A stretch of 64,000 nt of DNA from Cytobacillus oceanisediminis (GTDB lineage: Bacteria; Bacillota; Bacilli; Bacillales; Cytobacillaceae): positions 196,007 through 260,006 of the forward strand of contig NZ_SOEE01000004.1 in NCBI RefSeq assembly GCF_004366035.1. Reading direction: 5' to 3'. The notes under the pieces were generated by a model. It saw only the letters and a program-made list of their open reading frames with translations. It did no database searches and was not told the origin of the DNA. Shown here piece after piece: positions 1-14,845 of the stretch. Numbering within the stretch: position 1 is the stretch's first letter; each line of letters opens with the position of its first letter. The translations under genes were made by a program, and so were the position numbers.

Positions 1-2073
<2,073 letters not shown>

Positions 2074-2077
<4 letters not shown>

Positions 2078-3180
2078 AAAAACAACTGATTCTGGAAGAC
2101 GGAACAATTTTTATTGGAAAAGGGTTTGGAAGCGATACGAATTCTATTGGAGAGGTAGTATTCAATACAGGAATGACGGGTTATCAGGAAATTCTCTCTG
2201 ACCCTTCCTACTGCGGTCAAATTGTAACATTGACATACCCTTTAATCGGAAATTATGGAATTAATCGAGATGATTTTGAATCCATCTCCCCAGCAATCTC
2301 CGGGTTCATTGTTAAAGAAGCAAGCGAGTATCCTTCAAACTGGAGAAATGAACAATCAATTGCTGAATATTTTAAGATGAAAAACATCCCCGGAATTGCT
2401 GGGATTGATACTAGAAAATTAACAAGAATTATCAGGCAGCATGGTACGCTGAAAGGTGCTATTTGCAGCATAAGTGAAAACCCGGAATTAATCATTGAAA
2501 AACTGCGGGCAACCAAGCTGCGAAACGATCAGGTTAAGCAAGTTTCAACAAAGACACCTTATCCAAGCCCAGGCCGCGGCAGAAGGGTAGTCCTTGTAGA
2601 TTTCGGCATGAAACACGGTATATTAAGAGAATTAAACAAACGGGATTGTGATGTGATTGTTGTACCATATAATACAACAGCTGAAGAAATACTCAGCATG
2701 AGCCCGGATGGGGTTATGCTTTCAAATGGGCCCGGAGATCCGAAAGATGTTCCGGAAGCAATCACAATGATTAAAGGTCTGTTAGGAAACGTTCCGATTT
2801 TTGGGATATGCCTGGGACATCAGCTTTTTGCCCTTGCATGTGGTGCCAATACAGAAAAAATGAAATTCGGCCATCGCGGTTCAAACCATCCGGTTAAAGA
2901 TTTGCAATCCGGAAAAGTAGCATTAACATCTCAAAACCATGGATATTCAGTGGAAAAAAATTCTGTTACCGGTACTCCTCTGGAAGTAACACATATTGCA
3001 TTAAACGATGGAACGATTGAAGGGTTAAAACATAAAGAAGTTCCGGCGTTCACTGTGCAATATCACCCTGAGGCTTCACCGGGACCAGAGGATGCAAATG
3101 GATTATTTGAACAATTCCTGCAAATGATTGAATCACATAAAGAGGAAGGTGCTGCAGCATGCCAAAGCGTACAGATATAA
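2074..3180 (+). CDS. pyrAA: Carbamoyl-phosphate synthase small (glutaminase) subunit, pyrimidine-specific
   Basis: Hydrolyses glutamine and channels ammonia to the PyrAB subunit for carbamoyl phosphate synthesis. 368 residues. The N-terminal CPSase small-subunit domain begins [11 protein letters not shown] class I glutamine amidotransferase domain follows, with nucleophile Cys246 in GICLGHQ and the catalytic His/Glu in [11 protein letters not shown] near the C-terminus. I chose ATG 2074, which overlaps the pyrC stop as ATGA after a GGGAGTG SD. A longer start at 2050 would lie inside pyrC and lack family support. The operon context makes this the pyrimidine enzyme rather than the arginine one. 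Confidence 0.97.
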
Positions 3181-6100
3181 AAAGCATTTTAGTTATCGGA
3201 TCAGGACCAATTGTCATCGGACAGGCAGCAGAGTTTGATTATGCCGGAACACAGGCCTGCATTGCATTGAAAGAGGAAGGATATCGCGTCATCCTTGTAA
3301 ATTCCAATCCTGCTACCATCATGACAGATACTGAAATTGCCGACGCAGTATATATAGAGCCGCTTACGCTGGAATTCGTCAGCCGCATCATCCGAAAAGA
3401 ACGCCCTGACGCCCTTGTACCTACTCTTGGAGGACAGACAGGGTTAAACCTGGCAGTAGAGCTTGCTGAATCAGGTGTATTGGAAGAATGCGGGGTTGAA
3501 ATCCTCGGTACAAAATTATCTGCTATTCAAAAAGCGGAAGACAGGGATCTTTTCCGAAGTCTGATGAATGAACTTGGTGAGCCGGTGCCTGAAAGTGAAA
3601 TAATCCATAACCTTGAGGAAGCATATAAGTTTGTAAATAGGATTGGCTATCCGGTCATCGTACGACCTGCTTTTACATTAGGGGGAACAGGCGGGGGAAT
3701 CTGCCACGATGAAGAGGAGTTAATCGAAATTGTGACAAGCGGCCTGAAGAACAGTCCTGTAACACAGTGCCTGCTTGAAAAGAGCATTGCGGGCTTCAAA
3801 GAAATTGAATATGAAGTGATGCGAGACTCCAATGACAATGCAATTGTTGTCTGCAATATGGAAAACTTCGATCCTGTAGGTGTCCACACAGGTGATTCCA
3901 TTGTTGTAGCTCCAAGCCAAACTTTGAGTGATCGTGAGTATCAGCTGCTAAGAAACACTTCATTAAAAATTATCCGCGCTCTTGAGATTGAAGGAGGATG
4001 CAATGTTCAGCTGGCACTTGATCCGGATAGCTTCAATTATTACATCATTGAAGTTAACCCGCGTGTGAGCCGTTCATCGGCACTAGCATCCAAGGCAACA
4101 GGATATCCGATTGCCAAACTGGCAGCCAAGATAGCGGTGGGGCTGACACTTGATGAAATGATGAATCCTGTGACAGGAAAAACTTATGCCTGCTTTGAAC
4201 CGGCATTGGATTATATTGTTTCAAAAATTCCACGCTGGCCGTTTGATAAATTTGAATCTGCGAACCGTTCGCTTGGGACCCAAATGAAGGCTACAGGTGA
4301 AGTGATGGCGATAGGGCGCACATTTGAAGAATCTCTTCTGAAAGCAGTCCGTTCACTTGAAGCAAACATTTATCATCTTGAGCTGAAGGACGCTGACCAA
4401 ATTTCGAATGAATTGATCGAAAAGCGGATTCGAAAAGCAGGCGATGAACGTTTGTTTTATATCGGAGAAGCCATCAGAAGGGGAGTTACCATCGAGACGA
4501 TCCATGAATGGAGCAGGATTGATTTATTTTTCCTTCATAAGATTAAGAAAATCATAGATTTTGAGAGTGTATTAACAGAGAAACCATTTGACCCTGAAAC
4601 AGGGAAAGCTGCAAAGGAAATGGGATTTGCCGATCTGGTAATTGCCAGGCTGTGGAATTCAAGTGAAATGGAAGTATACAGCTGGAGAAAAGAACATGCC
4701 ATTGTACCGGTTTATAAAATGGTTGATACATGTGCAGCAGAATTTGAATCTGAAACACCGTATTTCTATGGAACTTACGAAGATGAGAACGAATCGGATG
4801 TAACTAACCGCAAAAGCGTTGTTGTTCTTGGCTCAGGTCCTATCCGGATTGGCCAGGGAGTGGAGTTTGACTATTCAACTGTCCACGCAGTATGGGCAAT
4901 CAAGGAAGCAGGTTATGAAGCAATCATCATAAATAATAATCCGGAAACTGTTTCTACTGACTTTAGCATCTCTGATAAGCTATATTTTGAGCCGCTCACG
5001 ATTGAAGATGTTATGCACATCATTGATCTTGAGAAGCCAGAAGGTGTAGTTGTGCAATTTGGCGGACAGACAGCGATTAACCTTGCAGCAGATCTGGTAA
5101 AGAGAGGCGTGAAAATTCTCGGAACTTCTCTTGAAAACGTAGACCGGGCAGAAGACCGGGATAAATTTGAGCATGCCCTTGCAGAGCTGGACATTCCGAT
5201 GCCAAAAGGAAAGACTGCCTTATCAGTGGAGCAGGCAGTTGCGGTTGCTGGTGAAATCGGTTATCCCGTAGTAGTCCGTCCATCATATGTACTTGGCGGA
5301 AGAGCCATGGAGATAGTATATAAAGAAGCCGAGCTTCTTCATTATATGGAGAACGCTGTTAAAGTAAATCCAGAGCATCCAGTATTGATCGACCGGTATC
5401 TGACTGGGAAGGAGATAGAGGTGGACGCCATTTCGGATGGAGAAAATGTGCTCATTCCAGGCATCATGGAGCATATTGAAAGAGCTGGAGTACACTCGGG
5501 AGATTCCATTGCCGTCTATCCTCCTCAAAATATATCAGAAGCAATCAAAGACAAGCTTGTTGAGTATACCGAGAAGATGGCTAAGGGCCTTGGCATTATA
5601 GGTCTCCTGAATATCCAGTATGTAGTGGCAAAAGGGGAAGTATATGTCCTGGAAGTCAACCCGCGTTCAAGCCGGACGGTTCCTTTCTTGAGCAAGATTA
5701 CAAACGTGCCAATGGCCAAAATCGCCACGAAAGTTATCATGGGCCAAACATTGGCTCAGCAGGGCTGCGGATCCGGCCTCCTGCCGGAGAGAAAAGGCGT
5801 GTTTGTAAAAGTCCCAGTGTTCTCATTTGCGAAATTAAGAAGAGTAGACATCACTTTAGGGCCTGAAATGAAGTCAACTGGAGAAGTTATGGGCAAAGAT
5901 TCAACGCTTGAAAAAGCCCTTTATAAAGGCCTTGTTGCTTCCGGTATGAAAATCCAGCCGTTTGGAACGGTACTAATGACTGTCGCAGATAAGGATAAGG
6001 ATGAGGCGCTGCTGCTGGCAAAGAGATTTGTATCCATCGGCTACAGGCTAATGGCAACGAGCGGAACAGCATTATTCCTTAAATCTGCCGGCATTCCTGT

Positions 6101-6367
6101 AAAAGTGACTGGAAAGATCGGCTCAGAAGGGCCAAACCTTCTGGATGTCATCAGAAATGGCGAAGCACAATTTGTTATAAATACTCTAACAAAAGGAAAG
6201 CAGCCTGCCAGAGATGGCTTCCGCATCCGCCGTGAATCGGTGGAAAATGGCGTGCCATGTCTTACTTCCCTGGATACGGCAGAAGCAATCCTTCAAGTAA
6301 TCGAATCGATGAATTTCTCAGCAGATGCGATGGATAAGCCAGAACAAGTCCGGGAGGCGGTTTTATC

Positions 6368-6371
<4 letters not shown>
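3159..6371 (+). CDS. pyrAB: Carbamoyl-phosphate synthase large subunit, pyrimidine-specific
   Basis: Makes carbamoyl phosphate from bicarbonate, ATP and ammonia delivered by PyrAA. 1070 residues with the expected internal duplication. Two nucleotide-binding/ATP-grasp halves each open with a GSGPI.IGQ motif (near residues 13 and about 560) and contain an EVNPR.SR motif. The C-terminal MGS-like allosteric domain (about 930-1060) includes a TSGTA.FL motif. The ATG at 3159 lies 22 nt inside pyrAA, and the stop TGA overlaps the TTG start of pyrK. No frameshift or missing catalytic motif is seen. Confidence 0.98.
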
Positions 6372-8762
<2,391 letters not shown>

Positions 8763-8773
<11 letters not shown>

Positions 8774-9395
8774 AATAGCAGAAAAACTATTAGATATAAA
8801 AGCAGTTGCATTAAATCCAAACGATCCATTTACATGGTCTTCAGGATTGCGTGCTCCACTCTATTGCGATAACCGTCTTACATTGTCATACCCTGAAGTT
8901 AGAAAAGAAATAGCTTCGGGCCTTCAAGCAATCATTCTGGACAAATTTCCTGAAGCAGAACTAATTGCAGGTACAGCAACAGCAGGCATTCCGCATGCTG
9001 CCTGGGTAAGTGACATTATGGAACTGCCTATGTGCTATGTCCGCTCAAAGGCTAAGGGCCATGGGAAAGGCAAACAAATTGAAGGAAAAGCTGACAAAGG
9101 CCAGAAGGTTGTTGTTGTGGAAGATCTAATTTCAACAGGAGGAAGTGCCATCACTGCTGTCAAGGCTTTAAGAGAAGCGGGCTGTGAAGTGCTGGGTGTT
9201 GCAGCTATCTTTACATACCAGCTGGAAAAAGGAAAGGAAATGCTGGACGAAGAAAAAATCGAAGCATATACCCTGACCGATATTGAAGCTCTGACAGAAG
9301 TAGCCGTTGAAAATGGCTATATCCAAGAAAAGGATATGAAGAAGCTGGTTGAATGGCGAAAAGATCCTGAAGAGTGGGGAAAAGTAACACAATAA
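8763..9395 (+). CDS. pyrE: Orotate phosphoribosyltransferase
   Basis: Transfers the phosphoribosyl group from PRPP to orotate to form OMP. 210 residues. The PRPP-binding signature [13 protein letters not shown] is at about residues 116-128, and the flexible-loop basic residues are in [10 protein letters not shown]. It is the last gene of the pyr operon; its start lies within pyrF after a GGGAGG SD. It is followed by a clear intrinsic terminator. In B. subtilis 168 a cysH-type sulphate assimilation cluster follows pyrE, whereas here the next gene is the convergent rqcH. Confidence 0.97.
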
Positions 9396-9412
9396 AACAG
9401 TTTTTGATAATG

Positions 9413-9442
9413 AAAAAAGCAAGCATCTGAGCTTGCTTTTTT
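9413..9442. terminator. Bidirectional intrinsic terminator between pyrE and rqcH
   Basis: Twelve-base arms AAAAAAGCAAGC and GCTTGCTTTTTT flank a six-base loop (ATCTGA). The A-tract on one side and T-tract on the other mean it can end transcription from pyrE on the plus strand and from convergent rqcH on the minus strand. Confidence 0.92.
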
Positions 9443-9449
9443 CATTTAT

Positions 9450-11165
9450 TTACAGACTTTGCTTTAATGACAGCACAGTTTCTTCATCAGGCGTAACGTA
9501 AACTGTCTGCTGATGGTCATATATGACAAATCCTGGTTTCGCTCCACTTGGTTTTTTCACATGCCGGACTTGGGTAAAGTCAACGGGTACTGAACTGGAA
9601 TTACGGGCTTTGCTGAAGTATGCCGCCAGAGATGCAGCTTCAAGAATGGTATTTTCTGCCGGTTCCTTGCTTCGGATAACCACATGTGAACCAGGGATAT
9701 CCTTTGTATGCAGCCAGATCTCATCCCTTGCAGCCAATTTGTTCGTTAAATAATCATTCTGCTTGTTGTTTTTTCCAACCAATATTTCCGTTCCGTCTGT
9801 GGAGGTATAGCGGTCAAGAACAGGCTTGAGGTTCTGCTGTTTTTTGCTGCCTCGTTTTTGCCTTTCTCTAATATAACCGCCTTCAACAAGCTCCTCTCTA
9901 ATTTCGGCAATGTCTCTTGTTGATGCAGTTTCTACTTGCTGCAGAAGAGAATCGAAGTATGACGCTTCCTCTTCGGCTTTCTTAATTTGCTCTTTTACAG
10001 CAATTACGGCATTTTTTGCTTTTTGGTATCTTGTAAAATATTTTTGTGCATTCTCTGAAGGAGTCTTCTGTGGATCCAACTGAATGGTAACCGCTCCGCC
10101 ATTTTCATCGTAATAATTGATGACTTCCGCTTCCTTCATCCCCTTTTGAATCGCATAAATATTGGCTGTGATCAATTCTCCATACAATTGATGTTTATCG
10201 GCATTTTCTGCTTCATGCAGGGTTCTTTTCAGCTTCTCAATTTTTTTCTCATTCTTTTCTTTCTCATTTACTATAAAACGTTCAAGGTCATTGGATTGCT
10301 GTTTGACCCGGTCTCTTTCCGCTTTTCCAAAATAAAACCGGTCCAGCATTTCGCTCAAGGAATTAAATTCCCTGCTACCCCCTTTTATATGCTGGAGAGG
10401 CAATAAATAAAAGCTTTCCTTTTGTTCACCTGCTGTAATGGCCGGCCTTATGGAATGTTCCTTTAGGGAGTCTATTAAGTGCTGGAAGGCATTTGGAACA
10501 GTTGTCCTGTTTATAAGACCAGCTTGGTGTATTACTTCTTTTGCAAAAAGCGGTGAAATTCCAGCGAAGCTCGCTACAAGCTGTTTATCCACTCTTCCGC
10601 TGTTAAAGTCGATCTTACGAAGTAAATCGTCTTTGTCTGCCTCGAATGGATTCATTTTATCCTGGGACGGAGGGAGAATGTACTCCTGTCCGGGCAAAAT
10701 AGCACGATGGCTATTAACTGCATAAGATACATGTTTGACGCTGTCGAGAATAATATTGCGGGATTTATCCACAAGTGTAATATTGCTGTGTCTGCCCATT
10801 ATCTCAACAATCAGCTGTTTATAGGATGTATCACCAATCTCATTCCTGCCTTTAACTTCAAACACGATTATACGGTCAAGCCCGATTTGATGGACATCTT
10901 CAAGTATGTATCCTTCCAGATGTTTTCTTAAAAGCATGCAGAACATCGGGGGCTCTGATGGGTTTTCGTGTGCTTCATTGGTAAGCTGGACTCTCGCATA
11001 GCTTGGATGGGCTGACAGCAAGAGCCTGTGATTCCGACCATTTGCCCGCACAACTAAAATAATTTCATTCTTATAAGGCTGCTGAATCTTATTGATTCTG
11101 CCGCCCTTTAAAGTATCTATAAGCTCTTTCGTCATTGCTCTTGTAAACAAACCATCAAATGACAT
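9450..11165 (-). CDS. rqcH: Ribosome quality control factor RqcH (NFACT/Rqc2 family)
   Basis: Binds obstructed 50S subunits carrying peptidyl-tRNA and recruits tRNA-Ala to add C-terminal alanine tails that mark stalled chains for degradation. 571 residues, essentially the length of the B. subtilis homologue (YloA). The NFACT-N domain begins [16 protein letters not shown] long charged coiled coil lies at about 280-430. The C-terminal NFACT-R (DUF814) domain contains [19 protein letters not shown]. Older annotations call such proteins fibronectin-binding (FbpA), but the domain set supports the ribosome role. It is monocistronic and convergent with the pyr operon. Confidence 0.94.
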   Translation of the reverse strand: MSFDGLFTRAMTKELIDTLKGGRINKIQQPYKNEIILVVRANGRNHRLLLSAHPSYARVQLTNEAHENPSEPPMFCMLLRKHLEGYILEDVHQIGLDRIIVFEVKGRNEIGDTSYKQLIVEIMGRHSNITLVDKSRNIILDSVKHVSYAVNSHRAILPGQEYILPPSQDKMNPFEADKDDLLRKIDFNSGRVDKQLVASFAGISPLFAKEVIHQAGLINRTTVPNAFQHLIDSLKEHSIRPAITAGEQKESFYLLPLQHIKGGSREFNSLSEMLDRFYFGKAERDRVKQQSNDLERFIVNEKEKNEKKIEKLKRTLHEAENADKHQLYGELITANIYAIQKGMKEAEVINYYDENGGAVTIQLDPQKTPSENAQKYFTRYQKAKNAVIAVKEQIKKAEEEASYFDSLLQQVETASTRDIAEIREELVEGGYIRERQKRGSKKQQNLKPVLDRYTSTDGTEILVGKNNKQNDYLTNKLAARDEIWLHTKDIPGSHVVIRSKEPAENTILEAASLAAYFSKARNSSSVPVDFTQVRHVKKPSGAKPGFVIYDHQQTVYVTPDEETVLSLKQSL

Positions 11166-11302
11166 ATTGGAACATCCTCTTCTATTAAAAATAACAGCCT
11201 ATCACTTGCTGCAGATATACATTATTCTTTCATTTAAATCATAAAAATCAAGTTTTAAGGCTTGGCTTAATGTCTTCGCGAGGCACTTCGGGTTTTCTAA
11301 TA
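11166..11302. other. Intergenic leader region of rqcH
   Basis: AT-rich non-coding sequence upstream of minus-strand rqcH, expected to carry its promoter and an AGAGGATG-like SD next to the start. I see no convincing pair of promoter boxes that I would place precisely. Confidence 0.4.
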
Positions 11303-11486
11303 CTGTCTAGCTCCAGGCGCCATCGGCACGAGGTCATAAACCAATCCGTCCAAAAGGTTTAAGAACAACCTTTCAGCCGGCTCGTCTTATGCTTGAGGCT
11401 CGCAGGATGCGGGTCATGCAGACGTTGCCACAGGACGTGGCGGTTTTAGTCTGCGTTCCTTTATAAGCCGGCGCCTTCCGCTTTTC
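11303..11486. repeat. Dispersed Bacillus intergenic repeat (CTGTCTAGCTCCAGGCGCC type), single copy here
   Basis: A 184-bp GC-richer block in an AT-rich gap. It opens with CTGTCTAGCTCCAGGCGCC and closes with GGCGCCTTCCGCTTTTC, so both ends carry GGCGCC. Inside is a hairpin AAAGGTT/AACCTTT (about 11354-11374) and a GCCACAGGACGTGGC hairpin (about 11428-11442). I recognise the end sequences as a family found in many copies between genes of Bacillus sensu lato. No transposase is encoded, so it is a non-autonomous or RNA-structured element of unknown function. Confidence 0.75.
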
Positions 11487-11712
11487 TAATAATAATAGCA
11501 TTTTTTTGGACAGGGCTGAATATGCTTTCTTTAGAGTGAGATTGGACAACTCTGCTTCACTTGATTTACCAGAAGAAGCAGGACGGTCTGCCATCTGGCG
11601 GATTCTCTTAAAGTCTGGCTGTGAGTGCTGATGAATTTTATTACTATTGTATCCCTTCTCCATGCAGCTCATGGCTTTTCTCAAACCACAAAGGAGGAAG
11701 TGTGATGTCCGG
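11487..11712. other. Gap upstream of yloB with possible minus-strand short ORF
   Basis: Contains the yloB SD AAGGAGG at 11691-11697. On the minus strand an open frame from ATG 11663 runs through this gap into the 11303-11486 repeat. Its first ~55 codons look protein-like (Lys/Ser-rich, no recognised family), but it has no good SD and its C-terminus is repeat sequence. I do not call it a gene. No firm promoter was placed for yloB. Confidence 0.4.
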
Positions 11713-14391
11713 ATGAAGTTCCATGAAATGAATGAAAGGGAGGTTGAGCAAGCCTTAAATACAGATATTAAGGCGGGCTTAACAGAGGATGATGTAAAAA
11801 AACGGCATAAACAATATGGTTATAATGAGTTGAAAGAGGGAGAAAAGCAGTCGGCTTTACTCTTATTTTTTAGTCAATTTAAAGATTTCATGGTTCTTGT
11901 CCTATTAGCAGCGACCTTAATATCAGGGCTGCTTGGTGAATATATTGATGCAATTGCCATTATTGCAATTGTAGTCATAAATGGCTTCTTGGGCTTCTTT
12001 CAGGAGAGGAAAGCCGAAAAGTCTTTGCATGCACTTAAGGAATTATCAGCACCTCAAGTTATTGCTTTGCGTGAAGGACAATGGAAGAAGATCCCCTCCA
12101 AAGAAGTGGTGGCAGGAGACCTATTGAAATTTGCAACAGGAGACAGAATTGGAGCAGATATTAGAATCGTAGAGTCCAATAGCCTGGAAATTGAGGAATC
12201 CGCTTTGACCGGAGAATCTCTGCCTGTCCAAAAGAGGACCGGTTCCTTGAAAACTGCTAATCTGGCAATTGGGGATATGGAGAACATGGCTTTTATGGGG
12301 ACTATGGTAACCCGTGGCAATGGGCTGGGCGTAGTTGTCGGAACCGGGATGAATACGGCTATGGGACAGATTGCTGATCTTCTGCAGAATGCGGAAACGA
12401 TGACAACTCCGCTTCAGAGAAGATTGGAACAGCTGGGCAAAATCCTCATTACGGCAGCGATTTTACTGACTGTTCTTGTCGTTGTGGCTGGTGTGGTGCA
12501 GGGGCAGGAATTATATACAATGTTCCTTGCCGGTGTTTCCTTGGCAGTAGCAGCCATTCCAGAAGGGCTCCCGGCCATCGTGACGGTAGCTCTGTCTCTT
12601 GGTGTACAAAGAATGATAAGAAAAAAAGCAATCGTGCGGAAGCTTCCAGCGGTTGAAACACTGGGCTGTGCATCTGTGATATGCTCAGATAAAACTGGGA
12701 CTATGACTCAAAACAAAATGACTGTTACACATCTCTGGAGCGGCGGGAAAGAGTGGAGAGTAGATGGTATCGGCTATGAGCCGCAAGGCCATTTTTATAG
12801 AAATGAGAATCAAGTTGAACCGAAAAGTGATAAAGCACTCCAGCAAATGCTGATGTTTGGCATGTTATGCAACCATGCTGAAATACAGCAGAAAAATAAT
12901 GAGTTTGTGATTGATGGAGATCCAACAGAAGGGGCTCTGCTAGTAGCGGCCATGAAGGCGGGCTATAACCGGAGCAGTCTGTTAAACCAATTCCAGATTA
13001 TCAATGAGTTTCCGTTTGACTCTGTCCGAAAAATGATGAGTGTGGTGGTAAAGGATCATAACGGAAGGCAATTTATTGTAACCAAGGGAGCACCCGATGT
13101 ATTAGTCGGGAAGAGTGAATCGGTTCTTTGGGAGGGAAAGCGGCAGATTCTTTCGAGGGAGCTCTCAGGTGAAATTCAGGGAGCGATAGAAGATCTTGCT
13201 TCTCAAGCCTTGAGAACGATAGCGATTGGCTTTAAGGAAATCCCCTCAAAAAATGTCATTCTTGATGAAAAAGAGGCGGAGAAGGGATTAACATTTATCG
13301 GGCTGCAGGGGATGATTGATCCGCCAAGGCCTGAGGTAAGAGAAGCAGTCAAGGAGTGCAAGGAAGCAGGAATTAAAACGATCATGATTACAGGAGATCA
13401 TGTGATTACAGCACAGGCGATTGCCAAGCAGTTAGGCATTTTAACACAAGGCTCAAAAGTCCTTCAGGGCAAGGACCTGGCAGAGATGGCGGTTGAAGAA
13501 CTTGAAGATGTGGTTGAGGATGTCGCAGTATTTGCCAGAGTATCGCCTGAGCATAAATTAAAAATTGTAAAGGCTCTCCAGAACAGGGGCCATATTGTTG
13601 CCATGACAGGGGATGGAGTCAATGATGCCCCGGCCATTAAAGCAGCAGATATCGGAATATCAATGGGCATTACTGGGACCGATGTTGCCAAAGAGGCATC
13701 CGCTCTGGTACTGCTCGATGACAATTTTGCGACCATAAAAGCCGCGATAAAAGAAGGAAGAAATATTTACGAGAATATTCGAAAGTTTGTCAGATATCTG
13801 CTTGCATCCAATGTTGGTGAAATTCTGGTTATGCTGTTTGCTATGCTTCTAGCCCTTCCGCTGCCGTTAGTGCCAATTCAGATTCTTTGGGTGAACCTTG
13901 TAACGGATGGCCTTCCTGCAATGGCTCTGGGCCTTGACCAGCCAGAGGAAAATGTGATGAAGCGGAAGCCGAGGAGTCCCAAGGAAGGTGTATTTTCTAG
14001 AGGGCTTGGCTGGAAAGTAGTGTCCAGAGGGTTTTTAATTGGCCTTGTGACATTACTTGCGTTCATTTTTGCCTATAGGGCAAATCCGGAACATCTTGCG
14101 TATGCACAGACAGTAGCATTTGCCACATTGGTAATGGCACAGCTGATTCATGTATTTGATTGCCGCAGTGAAAAATCTGTGTTCTCAAGAAATCCTTTCG
14201 GCAATAAATATTTAGTCTGGGCAGTCATCTCGTCCCTTGCTTTAGTGCTGGTTGTCATATACTATCCGCCGCTTCAGCCAATTTTTCACACCGTCCCAAT
14301 TGAATTGCGTGACTGGTTTATGATCACAGGACTCTCAGCTGTACCAACATTTTTACTGGCAGGCACATTTTTGGCAAGAAAAACAAAATGA
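11713..14391 (+). CDS. yloB: Calcium-transporting P-type ATPase (SERCA/PMR1-like)
   Basis: P2A-type cation pump expected to move Ca2+ across the cytoplasmic membrane at the expense of ATP. 892 residues, closely resembling B. subtilis YloB along its length. The actuator motif TGES is at about residue 167. The phosphorylated Asp326 is in CSDKTGTMTQNKMT. The nucleotide domain has KGAPDV, and the hinge has MTGDGVNDAPAIK. The ion-site helix motif AAIPEGLPAIV and about ten membrane segments are present. I chose ATG 11713 (MKFHEMNE) by homology. The SD at 11691-11697 is better spaced for an upstream three-codon frame (see findings). It is followed by a strong terminator. Confidence 0.93.
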   Translation: MKFHEMNEREVEQALNTDIKAGLTEDDVKKRHKQYGYNELKEGEKQSALLLFFSQFKDFMVLVLLAATLISGLLGEYIDAIAIIAIVVINGFLGFFQERKAEKSLHALKELSAPQVIALREGQWKKIPSKEVVAGDLLKFATGDRIGADIRIVESNSLEIEESALTGESLPVQKRTGSLKTANLAIGDMENMAFMGTMVTRGNGLGVVVGTGMNTAMGQIADLLQNAETMTTPLQRRLEQLGKILITAAILLTVLVVVAGVVQGQELYTMFLAGVSLAVAAIPEGLPAIVTVALSLGVQRMIRKKAIVRKLPAVETLGCASVICSDKTGTMTQNKMTVTHLWSGGKEWRVDGIGYEPQGHFYRNENQVEPKSDKALQQMLMFGMLCNHAEIQQKNNEFVIDGDPTEGALLVAAMKAGYNRSSLLNQFQIINEFPFDSVRKMMSVVVKDHNGRQFIVTKGAPDVLVGKSESVLWEGKRQILSRELSGEIQGAIEDLASQALRTIAIGFKEIPSKNVILDEKEAEKGLTFIGLQGMIDPPRPEVREAVKECKEAGIKTIMITGDHVITAQAIAKQLGILTQGSKVLQGKDLAEMAVEELEDVVEDVAVFARVSPEHKLKIVKALQNRGHIVAMTGDGVNDAPAIKAADIGISMGITGTDVAKEASALVLLDDNFATIKAAIKEGRNIYENIRKFVRYLLASNVGEILVMLFAMLLALPLPLVPIQILWVNLVTDGLPAMALGLDQPEENVMKRKPRSPKEGVFSRGLGWKVVSRGFLIGLVTLLAFIFAYRANPEHLAYAQTVAFATLVMAQLIHVFDCRSEKSVFSRNPFGNKYLVWAVISSLALVLVVIYYPPLQPIFHTVPIELRDWFMITGLSAVPTFLLAGTFLARKTK

Positions 14392-14409
14392 AATATGTTA
14401 TAATCCTTT

Positions 14410-14445
14410 AGGTAGTAGAGAAGAGCTCTATTACCTTTCTTTTTT
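14410..14445 (+). terminator. Intrinsic terminator of yloB
   Basis: Eleven-base stem AGGTAGTAGAG / CTCTATTACCT (one G-U pair), loop AAGAG, followed by TTCTTTTTT. It lies 18 nt after the yloB stop. Confidence 0.9.
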
Positions 14446-14523
14446 GAGCAAACATATAAATCTCCATTTAATAAATGGCTTTTGTCGAATTGTTGCATAA
14501 TGCGGACTAACCAAGTTGTCCAC

Positions 14524-14717
14524 TGAGTTGATTGGAGCGGAAGGTACGAGTTCCTCGAAAATGCTACTGCATTTTCTTCGTGCGGTGTTTGTTCGAGGAA
14601 GCACATTATGTCCTGCGGGAGTAGCGTACCAGGGGAGACCCCGCAGACACAGCGGTCGAGGAGACTTCCTGCATCCCCGCTGGTTCGCCTTAGTGCCTGC
14701 AGCGGATGTCAACGGGC
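14524..14717 (+). repeat. Dispersed GTTGAT/ATCAAC repeat, copy A (longest, 194 bp)
   Basis: Begins TGAGTTGATTGGAGCGGA and ends GTCAACGGGC, giving imperfect terminal inverted repeats (GTTGA/TCAAC). Internal palindromes include CTGCGGG/CCCCGCAG around the element centre and AATGC/GCATT near the left end. Related sequence recurs at 35178, 39468 and 60245 in the same orientation. It lies in the 454-bp gap between the yloB terminator and yloC; no gene is supported there. The ends match a repeat I know from many Bacillus genomes. Confidence 0.85.
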
Positions 14718-14845
14718 GAGGTTATAAGCTAGAACAACATCTATTAGTAAAAGCCCTATACATAGACTGCACAGGCATCATGGCGCTAACTGAAAGTAAT
14801 AGTGCTTTTTATAAGCTGTGCTTTTCCCAAAAGGAAGTGTGAGAA

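Noticed and set aside
11373-11684. 104-codon minus-strand open frame upstream of yloB
   Set aside because: No SD, and the C-terminal third is repeat sequence. Kept only as part of a finding.
14516-14842. 108-codon open frame before yloC
   Set aside because: Mostly translates the GTTGAT repeat, lacks an SD, and has repeat-like composition.
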